From positions 372,001 to 436,000 of the forward strand of contig OZ240684.1 of assembly GCA_965199175.1 (NCBI GenBank): 64,000 bases of DNA. Reading direction: 5' to 3'. Shown here piece after piece: positions 6,816 to 17,272 of the stretch (position 1 is the stretch's first letter; the number at the start of each line of letters is the position of its first letter). A program made the translations under genes and the position numbers. The notes below the pieces were generated by a model. That model had not been told where the DNA came from and searched no databases. It was given only the letters and a program-made list of their open reading frames with translations. Source of the DNA: G963923945 sp965199175. GTDB taxonomy: Bacteria; Pseudomonadota; Alphaproteobacteria; G963923945.

Positions 6816-7334
6816 TTGGACCGCTCAAAGAAAGTCAGCCTCGTATCTGAGTTGCGTACGATTTTTCAATCAAGCATTTCGGTGGTGGTGGTGCGTCATG
6901 ACGGGCTGAACATGTCCGAAACGACGGCTCTGCGTGGCAAAATGCGTGAAGAAGGAGCGTGTTTTCGGGTCGTTAAAAACCGGCTCGCTCATATTGCTCT
7001 TGAGGGCACGGCTTATGAGACTCTTGGTGCTTTGCTCAAGGGTCCCACGGCGGTTGCGTATTCTCAGGATCCGGTTGCGGCGGCGCGAGTCGCGGTGTCT
7101 CAGGCGAAAGAACTGGGGAAGCTGGAAATTGTGGGTGGGTCTTTGGAAGGCCGGAAACTTGGGGTTGATGGAGTGAAGGCTCTGGCTGCATTGCCGTCAC
7201 TTGATGAATCCCGGGCTAAAATCGTTGGTATGATCAACGGGCCATCGACTCAGATTGCCCGCATTATCAATGTTCCCGGGAGCCAGCTGGCGCGCCTTTT
7301 ATCCATGCGTCCGGATCAGGAAAAAGCTGCTTAA
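6816..7334 (+). CDS. rplJ: 50S ribosomal protein L10
   Basis: Anchors the L7/L12 dimers to 23S rRNA at the stalk base. 172 residues with the conserved start MDRSKKVSLVSEL, GLNMSETTALRGKMRE and KNRLAHIAL (RNA binding), and a C-terminal helix for L12 dimers. Translation starts at a TTG (6816) with GGAG eight bases upstream; a weak start suits a gene under leader control. Followed by rplL after 60 bp. Confidence 0.97.
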   Translation: MDRSKKVSLVSELRTIFQSSISVVVVRHDGLNMSETTALRGKMREEGACFRVVKNRLAHIALEGTAYETLGALLKGPTAVAYSQDPVAAARVAVSQAKELGKLEIVGGSLEGRKLGVDGVKALAALPSLDESRAKIVGMINGPSTQIARIINVPGSQLARLLSMRPDQEKAA

Positions 7335-7394
7335 AGGGCACTATTATTCGCGTTTGGGACCAGGAAGAGATTTAAGCCAAGGAAAGGATATAAC

Positions 7395-7778
7395 ATGGCT
7401 GATATTGAAAAAATTGCTGATCAGTTATCGGAGCTGACGGTCATAGAGGCGGCTGATTTAAGTAAGCTGCTGGAAGAAAAATGGGGTGTTTCTGCTGCTG
7501 CGGCTCCGGTTGCGGTGGCGGCGGCTCCTGGTGGTGGTGCTGATGGAGGTGATGCGGCCAGCGAACAGAGCGAATTTTCGGTTATTCTGGCTGCAGCAGG
7601 TGACAAGAAAATCAATGTCATTAAGGAAGTCCGGACAATAACCGGTCTGGGTCTCAAAGAAGCCAAAGACTTGGTTGAAGGAGCCCCCAAACCGGTCAAG
7701 GAAGGGCTGACGAAGGATGCCGCCGAAGAATTGAAGAAGAAGCTCGAAGAGGCCGGAGCCACGGTTGAGCTGAAATAA
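7395..7778 (+). CDS. rplL: 50S ribosomal protein L7/L12
   Basis: The multicopy stalk protein that recruits and activates translational GTPases. 127 residues: an N-terminal dimerisation helix pair (1-33), an Ala/Gly/Pro-rich hinge (about 36-57), and a C-terminal factor-binding domain with KINVIKEVRTITGLGLKEAK. Good SD (AAGGA) before the ATG at 7395. The 154 bp to rpoB contain a weak ACCGG/CCGGT hairpin with a T-rich tail (7787-7830), where many bacteria attenuate transcription into rpoB. Confidence 0.97.
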   Translation: MADIEKIADQLSELTVIEAADLSKLLEEKWGVSAAAAPVAVAAAPGGGADGGDAASEQSEFSVILAAAGDKKINVIKEVRTITGLGLKEAKDLVEGAPKPVKEGLTKDAAEELKKKLEEAGATVELK

Positions 7779-7932
7779 AACAGCCAACCGGGGCGATACG
7801 GGTGCACCGGTCGTTTCTGATTCTTTTTTTCTTTGGTCTCTGGCGGGCTGTATCGCAGATGGTTTTTGCCATATGCCTGGGTTGCTGCCCCCGGAAAAAT
7901 CGTAAAGCTGACTAAACAAACGGGACAAAAAA

Positions 7933-10900
7933 ATGGCTACATCCCTGATGGGACGCAAGCGTGTGCGTAAGAGCTTTGGACGCATTCCGGAAGTTGCGCC
8001 GATGCCGAATTTGATCGAAGTTCAACGGCATTCCTATGATTTGTTCTTGCAAGGTGACACCTCGTCACAGCAGCGGGTTGAGGCTGGATTGCAAGCGGTT
8101 TTCCGGTCTGTTTTTCCGATTCGGGATTTTTCTGAGCGGGCTGAGTTGGAATTCGTCAGATATGACCTGGAACCCCCTAAATATGACGTTGAAGAATGCC
8201 AACAGCGCGGCATGACGTATGCGGCTTTGTTGCGGGTGACGTTGCGTCTTGTGGTGTGGGATATTGATGAAGAAACCGGCAGTCGATCCATTCGTGGCAT
8301 CAAGGAGCAGGATGTCTATATGGGGGATATGCCGTTGATGACCGATAAGGGCACATTCATCATCAACGGTACGACCCGGGTCGTGGTTTCGCAGATGCAT
8401 CGCTCTCCGGGGGTTTTCTTTGATCATGATAAAGGCAAAACCCACGCATCGGGGAAATATCTTTTTGCTGCCCGGGTGATTCCCTATCGCGGTTCCTGGC
8501 TTGATTTTGAGTTTGATGCCAAAGATTTGCTTTATGTCCGGATTGATCGTCGGCGCAAGCTGCCGGTTACGACATTGTTGATGGCTCTGGATAACGCTGA
8601 GACTGAAAAGCGTCGGGCTGAGGCCGCCCGCGAGGGACGGGTATTGGCGGCCGATGAGGTCGACGGCATGAGCAAGGAAGACATCCTTGATTTATTTTAT
8701 GACCAGTTGACATACCGCCGGGATGGGGATCACTGGCGGCTGGATTTTGTTCCCGAACGGATGCAGGGTCTGAAATTACCCGCTGATCTGGTGGATGCCG
8801 ATAGCGGTGAGGTTGTTGCCGAGGCTGGTGCTAAGATGACCAAACGGGTCCTCAATCAGCTTGCTCAGGGTGGTTTGAAGGCCGTGCGTACCCGCAGCGA
8901 ACAGTTGCTGGGCAGCTTCTTTTCCCAGGATATCATTAACCCGGAAGATGGGGTTATTGTGATTGAGGCGGGTGACGAAGTGACTGAGGAGTCTTTGAAG
9001 GAAGTTGACCAGCTGGGTCTTGATGCAATCTGTATTCTTGATATCGATCATGTTCGTGTTGGTCCTTATATTCGAAATACTCTGGCGGTTGCCAAGAATG
9101 ACAGCCGTGAGGCCGCATTGATTGATATTTACCGGGTGATGCGCCCCGGCGAACCACCGACTTTAGAAACCGCTGAGGCTTTGTTTAAGTCGCTGTTTTT
9201 TGATCCTGAACGTTATGATCTTTCGGCGGTTGGCCGGGTTAAAATCAATGCCCGTCTTGATCTCGAATGCGATGACGATGTACGGGTGTTGCGCAAAGAA
9301 GATATTCTGGAAATTGTTCGTGCTCTGGTTGATCTGAGGGATGGCCGGGGTGAGATTGATGATATTGATCATCTTGGCAACCGCCGGGTGCGGGGTGTGG
9401 GCGAATTGATGGAGAATCAATATCGCATCGGCTTGTTGCGTATGGAGCGAGCAACCCGTGAGCGGATGAGTTCGGTGGATATCGACACGGTGATGCCCCA
9501 TGATTTGATCAATGCCAAGCCGGCTGCTGCCGCGGTGCGGGAATTTTTCGGATCCAGCCAGCTTTCTCAATTCATGGATCAGACCAACCCGCTCTCCGAG
9601 ATTACCCATAAGCGGCGTCTTTCGGCTTTGGGTCCGGGTGGATTAACCCGGGAGCGTGCCGGGTTTGAAGTACGTGATGTCCATACGACTCATTATGGGC
9701 GTATCTGCCCGATTGAGACTCCTGAGGGTCCGAATATTGGTCTGATCAATTCATTGGCGACCTATGCCCGGGTCAATAAATATGGGTTCATTGAGACTCC
9801 GTATCGTAAGGTCGAAAAAGGCAGGGTTGCTGAACAGGTTGAATATCTCTCAGCGATTGAAGAAGGTCGTTATTCTATTGCCCAGGCCAATGCTGCTCTG
9901 GATGCCAAAGGCCGGTTTACCGAAGATTTGGTTTCCTGCCGTAAAGGGGGCGATTTTGTCCTGATTCCCCCTGAATTGATCGACTATATTGACGTATCGC
10001 CCAAACAGTTGGTCTCGGTGGCTGCCTCGCTTATTCCGTTTCTGGAAAATGATGATGCGAACCGGGCTTTAATGGGTTCTAACATGATGCGCCAGGCGGT
10101 TCCTCTGGTTCGCAGTGAGGCACCGCTGGTTGGTACCGGTATGGAAGAGGTGGTGGCCCGTGATTCCGGGGTCACGATTACGGCCCGCCATGATGGTGTG
10201 GTTGACCAGGTGGATGCGACCCGGATTGTTGTTCGTATCACTGAGGCGGCTGCTGATTCCCAATCCGGGGTTGATATTTATAATCTTTCTAAATTCCAGT
10301 GTTCCAATCAGAATACCAGCATTACCCAGCGTCCTCTGGTTAAGAAAGGGGAGACCGTCATGGCGGGTGATATTATCGCCGATGGTCCCTCAACCCATCT
10401 GGGTGAGCTGGCTCTGGGCCGCAATGTGCTGGTCGCTTTTATGCCCTGGAATGGCTATAATTTTGAGGATTCGATCCTGCTTTCAGAACGTATTGTGCGT
10501 GATGATGTCTTTACCTCAATTCATATTGAGGAATTTGAGGTCATGGCGCGGGATACCAAGCTGGGCCAGGAGGAAGTGACCCGGGATATTCCCAATGTTG
10601 GTGAGGAATCCCTGTGCAACCTGGATGAGACCGGAATTATCCATATCGGTGCCGAGGTTCATGCCGGGGATATTCTGGTCGGTAAGGTGACGCCTAAGGG
10701 TGAATCACCGATGACTCCTGAAGAAAAATTGTTGCGGGCGATTTTTGGTGAAAAAGCCTCTGATGTGCGTGATACCAGTTTGCGGGTGCCGCCTGGTGTG
10801 ACTGGTACAGTGGTTGAAGTGCGGGTTTTTTCGCGCCGTGGTATTGATAAAGATGAGCGCGCTTTATCCAATGAACGTCTGGAAATTGAGCGTCTGGCCA

Positions 10901-12105
10901 AGGATCGGGATGATGAGCGCGGTATTTTGCAACGTGATTTCAATACACGTCTCAAAGCCTTACTGCGTCATCAAACCGTTGTGGTTGCTCCTGAACCATT
11001 GAAAAGCGGTCAGAAACTGAGCGAAAAAGTTCTGGATGATATTGCGCCTGGTCTGTGGTCCGGGATCGATGTCAAAAATGAAAAGACGATGGCCGAGATT
11101 GAGGGGTTACGTCGGCGTTTTAAGGACAGTATTGCTGATCTTGAAGGTCGTTTTGATAATAAGATTGAAAAGCTCCAGGCCGGCGATGAATTAGCACCCG
11201 GCGTGATGAAGACGGTGAAAATTTTTGTTGCGGTGAAACGCAAGATTCAGCCCGGTGATAAAATGGCTGGCCGTCATGGAAATAAAGGCGTTGTGTCTAA
11301 GATCGTACCGATTGAAGACATGCCCCATACCGAGAATGGGACACCGGTTGATATCGTTCTCAATCCGCTGGGTGTTCCTTCCCGGATGAATGTCGGGCAG
11401 ATTTTGGAGACTCATCTGGGCTGGGCGGCCCATGGTCTGGGGCGTCAGGTTGGCGATATGCTTGACCAGGTTCAGCGTGGTGTTGCTGATTCTGGTAAAT
11501 TGCGTCAAAAACTCAAACAAATATACGGTTCTGGTTCTTATGAGGAAAATATCGCGGATCTTTCGGAACATGAACTGACTGAGCTGGCGACCAATACCAC
11601 GCATGGGATACGTTTTGCCACGCCGGTTTTTGATGGGGCGCATGATGTTGATATTGTCGAATATTTAGGCAAGGCTGGTCTTGAGTCTTCGGGGCAGGTC
11701 CAGTTGATTAACGGCCAGACCGGGGAGCCTTTTGCCCGCAAGGTGACGGTGGGCTATATTTATATGATGAAGCTCCATCATCTGGTGGATGATAAAATTC
11801 ATGCCCGTTCGATTGGCCCTTACAGCCTGGTTACTCAGCAGCCTTTAGGGGGAAAAGCCCAGTTTGGGGGGCAGCGATTCGGAGAAATGGAAGTCTGGGC
11901 CCTGGAGGCTTACGGGGCTGCCTATACATTACAGGAAATGCTGACAGTCAAATCGGATGATGTTTCAGGCCGGACCAAAGTGTATGAAACCATTGTCCGG
12001 GGTGATGATAATTTTGAAGCCGGTATTCCGGAATCTTTCAATGTCCTGGTCATGGAATTGCGGGCATTGGGTCTGAGTGTTGATCTGCGTAACCGTTCTG
12101 TCTGA
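7933..12105 (+). CDS. rpoB: DNA-directed RNA polymerase subunit beta
   Basis: Catalytic core subunit of RNA polymerase, 1390 residues, as usual for alphaproteobacteria. The rifampicin pocket has the wild-type pattern (GSSQLSQFMDQTNPLSEI, THKRRLSALGPGGLTRERAG), with Thr for the E. coli Asn at position 518. GRICPIETPEGPNIGLI and the C-terminal VGYIYMMKLHHLVDDKIHAR and GGQRFGEMEVWALEAYGA are intact. Followed by rpoC after 33 bp. Confidence 0.99.
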   Translation: MATSLMGRKRVRKSFGRIPEVAPMPNLIEVQRHSYDLFLQGDTSSQQRVEAGLQAVFRSVFPIRDFSERAELEFVRYDLEPPKYDVEECQQRGMTYAALLRVTLRLVVWDIDEETGSRSIRGIKEQDVYMGDMPLMTDKGTFIINGTTRVVVSQMHRSPGVFFDHDKGKTHASGKYLFAARVIPYRGSWLDFEFDAKDLLYVRIDRRRKLPVTTLLMALDNAETEKRRAEAAREGRVLAADEVDGMSKEDILDLFYDQLTYRRDGDHWRLDFVPERMQGLKLPADLVDADSGEVVAEAGAKMTKRVLNQLAQGGLKAVRTRSEQLLGSFFSQDIINPEDGVIVIEAGDEVTEESLKEVDQLGLDAICILDIDHVRVGPYIRNTLAVAKNDSREAALIDIYRVMRPGEPPTLETAEALFKSLFFDPERYDLSAVGRVKINARLDLECDDDVRVLRKEDILEIVRALVDLRDGRGEIDDIDHLGNRRVRGVGELMENQYRIGLLRMERATRERMSSVDIDTVMPHDLINAKPAAAAVREFFGSSQLSQFMDQTNPLSEITHKRRLSALGPGGLTRERAGFEVRDVHTTHYGRICPIETPEGPNIGLINSLATYARVNKYGFIETPYRKVEKGRVAEQVEYLSAIEEGRYSIAQANAALDAKGRFTEDLVSCRKGGDFVLIPPELIDYIDVSPKQLVSVAASLIPFLENDDANRALMGSNMMRQAVPLVRSEAPLVGTGMEEVVARDSGVTITARHDGVVDQVDATRIVVRITEAAADSQSGVDIYNLSKFQCSNQNTSITQRPLVKKGETVMAGDIIADGPSTHLGELALGRNVLVAFMPWNGYNFEDSILLSERIVRDDVFTSIHIEEFEVMARDTKLGQEEVTRDIPNVGEESLCNLDETGIIHIGAEVHAGDILVGKVTPKGESPMTPEEKLLRAIFGEKASDVRDTSLRVPPGVTGTVVEVRVFSRRGIDKDERALSNERLEIERLAKDRDDERGILQRDFNTRLKALLRHQTVVVAPEPLKSGQKLSEKVLDDIAPGLWSGIDVKNEKTMAEIEGLRRRFKDSIADLEGRFDNKIEKLQAGDELAPGVMKTVKIFVAVKRKIQPGDKMAGRHGNKGVVSKIVPIEDMPHTENGTPVDIVLNPLGVPSRMNVGQILETHLGWAAHGLGRQVGDMLDQVQRGVADSGKLRQKLKQIYGSGSYEENIADLSEHELTELATNTTHGIRFATPVFDGAHDVDIVEYLGKAGLESSGQVQLINGQTGEPFARKVTVGYIYMMKLHHLVDDKIHARSIGPYSLVTQQPLGGKAQFGGQRFGEMEVWALEAYGAAYTLQEMLTVKSDDVSGRTKVYETIVRGDDNFEAGIPESFNVLVMELRALGLSVDLRNRSV

Positions 12106-12138
12106 GTCGCTTATTATGGCGCATATAAGGAGAGCCAA

Positions 12139-15100
12139 ATGAACGAATTGATGCGGTTTATGGGCCGCAAGAGCCCTGAAAATTTTGATCAGATCCGCAT
12201 TTCTATTGCCAGTCCGGAGCGGATTCGTTCCTGGTCGCATGGCGAAATCAAAAAGCCGGAAACCATTAACTACCGGACATTTAAGCCGGAACGCAGTGGG
12301 CTCTTTTGCGCCCGCATTTTTGGTCCGGTTAAAGATTATGAATGCTTGTGCGGAAAGTACAAGCGTATGAAGCATAAAGGCATTACCTGTGAGAAATGCG
12401 GGGTTGAGGTAACATTAACCAAAGTACGGCGTGAGCGTATGGGGCATATTGAGCTGGCTGCGCCGGTGGCTCATATCTGGTTCTTAAAATCACTGCCCAG
12501 CCGGATTGGCTTGTTGCTTGATATGACGTTACGCAGTCTTGAGCGGGTTTTGTATTTTGAGAATTATACCGTGACGGAGCCCGGTTTGACTCCGCTTGAA
12601 ATGGGCCAGCTGTTCAATGAAGAAGAATATCTGGAAGCAGTTGAGCAATATGGTGCCGATACGTTTAAGGCGATGATCGGGGCCGAAGCCATTCAATTTA
12701 TGCTTGAGAATATTGATCTTGAAATCAGCCGGGAACAAATCCGTGAGGAGCTAAAGGAGACCAATAGCGAAACCAAGCGTAAGAAGCTGGTTAAGCGACT
12801 CAAATTGATTGAGGCTTTTTTGGAATCCGGCGTGCGCCCGGAATGGATGATTTTGGATGTTGTCCCGGTTATTCCTCCCGAATTGCGTCCTTTGGTGCCT
12901 CTGGATGGGGGTCGGTTTGCGACCTCTGATCTGAATGATCTGTATCGCCGGGTGATTAACCGCAACAATCGGTTGCGTCGGCTGGTTGAATTGCGGGCTC
13001 CTGATATTATTGTCCGCAATGAGAAACGGATGTTGCAGGAATCGGTGGATGCATTATTCGACAACGGACGTCGGGGCCGGGTTATCACCGGGGGCAACAA
13101 GCGTCCTTTGAAGTCTCTTTCCGATATGCTCAAAGGTAAGCAGGGCCGTTTCCGCCAAAATCTGTTGGGTAAGCGGGTTGATTATTCGGGTCGTTCGGTG
13201 ATTGTGGTGGGGCCGGAGTTGAAACTCCATCAATGCGGCTTGCCTAAAAAAATGGCTTTGGAATTGTTTAAGCCGTTGGTTTATTCGCGGCTTGAACATT
13301 ATGGCATGGCGACCACTATTAAAGCGGCCAAGAAAATGGTTGAGAAAGAGCGTCCCGAGGTTTGGGATATTCTGGACCAGGTCATCCGTGAGCATCCGGT
13401 TCTTCTCAACCGTGCGCCGACATTGCATCGTCTGGGTATTCAGGCCTTTGAGCCGGTTTTGATTGAGGGCAAAGCCATTCAGCTGCATCCGTTGGTATGC
13501 GCTGCCTTTAATGCTGATTTTGATGGCGACCAAATGGCTGTTCATGTGCCGCTTTCATTGGAGGCTCAGCTTGAGGCGCGGGTCTTGATGATGTCGACCA
13601 ATAACATTCTTTCGCCGGCCAATGGCAAGCCGATCATTGTTCCTTCGCAGGACATTGTTCTTGGCTTGTATTATCTCAGCATGGTGCGGTCGGGGGCTCC
13701 TGGTGAGGGGATGGCTTTTGCTGATACCGGTGAAATTCAGCAGGCTCTTGATCAGGGGGTGGTCTCCTTACATAGTAAAATTCTGGCCCGTATTGAATCG
13801 GTGGATGCTGAGGGGGCTCTCACAACCGAGCGGGTGGAGACAACACCAGGCCGGATGATGATTGCTGAGATTTTGCCCCGCCATTCCAAGGTGCCGTTTT
13901 CGACTGTGAATAAACTCCTGACCAAGAAGGAAGTCAGTGCGGCGATTGATGATGTGTATCGCTATTGTGGTCAGAAAGAGACCTGTATTTTCGCTGATCG
14001 CCTGATGAATATTGGCTTTCGGGAGGCATGTAAGGCCGGGTTATCTTTTGGCAAGGATGATTTGGTTATTCCGGAAACCAAGACGGCTCTTACCGAGGAA
14101 ACCCGCCAACAGGTCAAGGGTTTTGAGCAACAATATCTCGATGGCCTGATCACCCAGGGTGAAAAATATAATAAAGTGGTGGATGCATGGTCACGATGCA
14201 CGGACAAAGTTGCTGATGAAATGATGGCGGTGATGTCGCCTTCTGAGGACGATGACAGTGATCAGCTTAATTCAGTATTTATGATGGCTCATTCTGGTGC
14301 CCGTGGTTCAGCAGCACAGATCAAGCAGCTGGCCGGTATGCGTGGTTTAATGGCCAAGCCATCTGGTGAGATTATTGAAACGCCGATTATTTCCAATTTT
14401 AAGGAAGGATTATCGGTTCTTGAATATTTCAACTCGACTCACGGGGCGCGTAAGGGTCTGGCTGATACGGCTCTAAAGACGGCTAATTCTGGTTATCTGA
14501 CCCGTCGATTGGTCGATGTTGCTCAGGATTGCATTATCATTGAAGAAGAGTGTGGCAGCCAGGAGGGGTTGACGGTTTCTGCTGTTGTTGAGAGTGGGGA
14601 GGTGGTTGATTCTCTTTCCGAACGTATCCTGGGGCGGACGGCTGCTGCTGATGTTGTTGACCCTGAAAGTGGTGATGTTCTCATTCCTGTGGGAACATTG
14701 ATCACCGAAGATCATCTGCCGGCTGTCGAAGAAGCCCGGGTTGAATCGGTTGTCATCCGCTCGGCTCTTACCTGCCGGTCAAAAAACGGTATTTGTGCCC
14801 GATGCTATGGCCGGGATCTGGCCCGGGGGACTCCGGTCAATATGGGTGAAGCGGTGGGGGTTATTGCGGCTCAGTCGATCGGTGAGCCGGGGACCCAGCT
14901 GACCATGCGGACATTCCATATCGGTGGGGCGGCTCAACGTGGGAGTGAGCAATCCAGCGTTGAATCAAAGTTCAGTGGTCAGGTAGAGATTGTTAATAAA
15001 AATCTGGTGACTGATTCCAAAGGTGTTCAGATCGTTATGGGCCGGAATACCCAGCTTGTCATCAAGGGGAGTAAGCGGGAACGGGTTTCTCATCGGTTGC

Positions 15101-16323
15101 CTTACGGGGCTAAATTGCTGGTTAAAGACGGGGCAAAGGTCAAAAAGGGTGACACATTATCCCAATGGGATCCTTATACATTACCGGTGATTACTGAAAA
15201 GGAAGGGGTTGCCAATTTTGTTGATCTGATTGACGGGGTCTCGTTGCGTGATGTGATGGATGAGACCACCGGCATCACCAATAAAGTGGTGGTGGACTGG
15301 AAGCAGCAGGCTCAGGATGCTGAGTTCAAGCCGAGGGTTACTTTGCGTGATGAGAAGGACCAGGTGGTTACCCTGGAGGACGGCACTGAGGCACGTTATT
15401 TCCTTTCTGTTGATTCGATCCTCAGCGTTCATCATGGTGATCGGGTCAAAGCAGGCGATGTTCTGGCGCGCATTCCTAAGGAATCCTCTAAGACCCGTGA
15501 TATTACCGGTGGTTTACCACGGGTGGCTGAATTGTTTGAGGCCCGTAAACCCAAAGACCATAAATACATTTCAGAGATTGCCGGCCGTGTCGAATTTGGC
15601 AAGGACTATAAAATGAAACGCCGGGTTGCGGTGGTTTCTGAAGATGGTGAACGGGCTGAATATATGCTGCCCAAAGGCAAGCATCTGAGTGTCCAGGAGG
15701 GTGATTATGTAGAGAAGGGCGATACGCTGATGGATGGCAGCCCGGTTCCTCATGATATTCTCGATGTCCTTGGTGTTGAGGCTTTGGCGCGTTACCTGGT
15801 CAATGAGGTTCAGGATGTTTATCGTCTTCAGGGTGTTAAGATCAATGATAAGCATATTGAGGTTATTGTGCGTCAGATGATGCAAAAAGTCGAAATCACT
15901 GATCCGGGTGAGACGACGTTTTTACTGGGAGAACAAGTCGAAAAAGGGGAACTCGATCGCATCAATGCACAGGCCCAAGGCGATGGGATCAAGCCGGCTG
16001 TCAGCAAGCCGGTATTGCTGGGAATTACCAAGGCATCTTTGCAAACCGGGAGCTTTATTTCCGCGGCTTCTTTCCAGGAGACGACCCGTGTCCTCACCGA
16101 GGCAGCGGTGTCTGGTCGTGTTGATCGTCTGGAAGGATTGAAAGAAAATGTCATTGTTGGCCGGTTGATTCCGGCTGGGACCGGCAATGTGGTGAAAAAA
16201 TTCCGGTCTTTAGCTGCCCAGCGTGATCAGGAGTTGCAATCTGAGCGTGAGCGTCGTCTGGAGATTGAGAAACAATCCGCCATCGACCTTGAGGATACAG
16301 TGGTTGCCGAGGAGGCAGGTTAA
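12139..16323 (+). CDS. rpoC: DNA-directed RNA polymerase subunit beta'
   Basis: Largest RNA polymerase subunit, 1394 residues. The N-terminal zinc finger (CLCGKYKRMKHKGITCEKCG), the active-site Mg2+ loop NADFDGDQMAVHVPLS, the second cysteine cluster (CRSKNGICARCYGRDLARG) and the trigger-loop region (GEPGTQLTMRTFHIGGAA) are all present. AAGGAGAG precedes the ATG at 12139. The last 40 residues are a charged Glu/Arg-rich tail ending EEAG. A 506-bp spacer follows before rpsL. Confidence 0.99.
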   Translation: MNELMRFMGRKSPENFDQIRISIASPERIRSWSHGEIKKPETINYRTFKPERSGLFCARIFGPVKDYECLCGKYKRMKHKGITCEKCGVEVTLTKVRRERMGHIELAAPVAHIWFLKSLPSRIGLLLDMTLRSLERVLYFENYTVTEPGLTPLEMGQLFNEEEYLEAVEQYGADTFKAMIGAEAIQFMLENIDLEISREQIREELKETNSETKRKKLVKRLKLIEAFLESGVRPEWMILDVVPVIPPELRPLVPLDGGRFATSDLNDLYRRVINRNNRLRRLVELRAPDIIVRNEKRMLQESVDALFDNGRRGRVITGGNKRPLKSLSDMLKGKQGRFRQNLLGKRVDYSGRSVIVVGPELKLHQCGLPKKMALELFKPLVYSRLEHYGMATTIKAAKKMVEKERPEVWDILDQVIREHPVLLNRAPTLHRLGIQAFEPVLIEGKAIQLHPLVCAAFNADFDGDQMAVHVPLSLEAQLEARVLMMSTNNILSPANGKPIIVPSQDIVLGLYYLSMVRSGAPGEGMAFADTGEIQQALDQGVVSLHSKILARIESVDAEGALTTERVETTPGRMMIAEILPRHSKVPFSTVNKLLTKKEVSAAIDDVYRYCGQKETCIFADRLMNIGFREACKAGLSFGKDDLVIPETKTALTEETRQQVKGFEQQYLDGLITQGEKYNKVVDAWSRCTDKVADEMMAVMSPSEDDDSDQLNSVFMMAHSGARGSAAQIKQLAGMRGLMAKPSGEIIETPIISNFKEGLSVLEYFNSTHGARKGLADTALKTANSGYLTRRLVDVAQDCIIIEEECGSQEGLTVSAVVESGEVVDSLSERILGRTAAADVVDPESGDVLIPVGTLITEDHLPAVEEARVESVVIRSALTCRSKNGICARCYGRDLARGTPVNMGEAVGVIAAQSIGEPGTQLTMRTFHIGGAAQRGSEQSSVESKFSGQVEIVNKNLVTDSKGVQIVMGRNTQLVIKGSKRERVSHRLPYGAKLLVKDGAKVKKGDTLSQWDPYTLPVITEKEGVANFVDLIDGVSLRDVMDETTGITNKVVVDWKQQAQDAEFKPRVTLRDEKDQVVTLEDGTEARYFLSVDSILSVHHGDRVKAGDVLARIPKESSKTRDITGGLPRVAELFEARKPKDHKYISEIAGRVEFGKDYKMKRRVAVVSEDGERAEYMLPKGKHLSVQEGDYVEKGDTLMDGSPVPHDILDVLGVEALARYLVNEVQDVYRLQGVKINDKHIEVIVRQMMQKVEITDPGETTFLLGEQVEKGELDRINAQAQGDGIKPAVSKPVLLGITKASLQTGSFISAASFQETTRVLTEAAVSGRVDRLEGLKENVIVGRLIPAGTGNVVKKFRSLAAQRDQELQSERERRLEIEKQSAIDLEDTVVAEEAG

Positions 16324-16411
16324 GACGGTTGAGGGGCTGGCCGGAAAAGAGCAATCAGGGTCTTTGAACGCGATGCGGGGCCGTAGTTAGAAACAATCAT
16401 GATTTTCCTGG

Positions 16412-16440
16412 TTGACGCAATGACACCGCCTGAATAGGAT
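16412..16440 (+). promoter_or_regulatory. Candidate sigma-70 promoter for the rpsL-rpsG-fusA-tuf (str) operon
   Basis: TTGACG at 16412-16417, a 17-bp spacer, and TAGGAT at 16435-16440: five of six -35 bases and four of six -10 bases match the consensus at ideal spacing. It would give a leader of about 380 nt before rpsL that includes the repeat tract. Confidence 0.45.
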
Positions 16441-16608
16441 GCGCCGACCTTGGGTGAGGGGGTGGCTTTTCCTTTTACTTGTACGGACCTGAAGTCTGTG
16501 TGGATCTGAAGTTTGTATGGACCTGAAGAACAGAAATGAATGGACCTGAAGAACAGAAGAACGGAAAAACAGAAGAACAGAAAGAAGAACAGAAAAACAT
16601 CTGTAGCC

Positions 16609-16642
16609 GGAGATGTTTGTTTTAGGGAGATGTTTGTTTTAG
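16609..16642. repeat. 17-bp perfect tandem duplication
   Basis: GGAGATGTTTGTTTTAG occurs at 16609-16625 and again at 16626-16642 without a mismatch, in the spacer before rpsL. Confidence 0.9.
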
Positions 16643-16829
16643 AAAGAAGGCTGTCTCGTATAGACTTCAAAAATCTGTGCAGACTCGAAAATGCGGCCTT
16701 TTGTTGTGATCATTCGGTTATGGTCATTCGGTTGTCGTCATTCGGCCGGCCGAATAATTGGTTGACGGGGTGTTTTTGAGTTTTGGATTTTGAAAAGAAT
16801 TTGATTTTTTAAGGAAGGATGCGGCGACA

Positions 16830-17201
16830 ATGCCGACAATCAATCAACTGATCCGCAAGCCTCGCCGGTCAGCGGTTAAGCGGAACAAAGTTCCTGCTTT
16901 GGAAAGTTGTCCTCAGAAACGGGGGGTTTGTACCCGTGTTTACACGACGACTCCAAAGAAGCCCAATTCAGCCTTGCGTAAGGTGGCGCGGGTACGTTTA
17001 ACCAATGGGTTTGAGGTCACCAGCTATATCCCCGGGGAGGGTCACAATATCCAGGAACATTCAGTGGTTTTGCTGCGTGGTGGGCGTGTGAAGGATTTAC
17101 CTGGGGTTCGTTATCATATTTTGCGGGGTGTTTTGGATACCGAAGGTGTGAAAGACCGCCGCCAGCGACGCTCCAAATATGGTGCCAAACGTCCTAAATA
17201 A
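16830..17201 (+). CDS. rpsL: 30S ribosomal protein S12
   Basis: Decoding-centre protein that checks codon-anticodon pairing. 123 residues. The streptomycin-related sites are wild type: TTPKKPNSALRK around Lys43 and GRVKDLPGVRYH around Lys88. AAGGAAGG lies ahead of the ATG at 16830. First gene of the str operon; the spacer to rpsG repeats TCGGTCATTATA-like pieces. Confidence 0.98.
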   Translation: MPTINQLIRKPRRSAVKRNKVPALESCPQKRGVCTRVYTTTPKKPNSALRKVARVRLTNGFEVTSYIPGEGHNIQEHSVVLLRGGRVKDLPGVRYHILRGVLDTEGVKDRRQRRSKYGAKRPK

Positions 17202-17272
17202 GCCGGTATTTCTGGTCATTATATTTTCGGTCATTATACGTTAAACCCCAACAATAATCAGGTTTTTTATCC

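Larger units (their letters stand above)
16324..16829. other. rpoC-rpsL spacer with candidate promoter and tandem repeats
   Basis: No gene seen. Contains a candidate promoter (16412-16440), irregular repeats of TGGACCTGAAGAACAGAA-like units between about 16482 and 16600, a perfect 17-bp duplication GGAGATGTTTGTTTTAG (16609-16625 and 16626-16642), and three spaced copies of TCATTCGG near 16710-16745. Confidence 0.75.

Noticed and set aside
7787..7830. rplL-rpoB terminator or attenuator
   Set aside because: Only a 5-bp stem with a 15-nt loop and a T-rich stretch ten bases later; too weak to list, although attenuation at this position is known in other bacteria.
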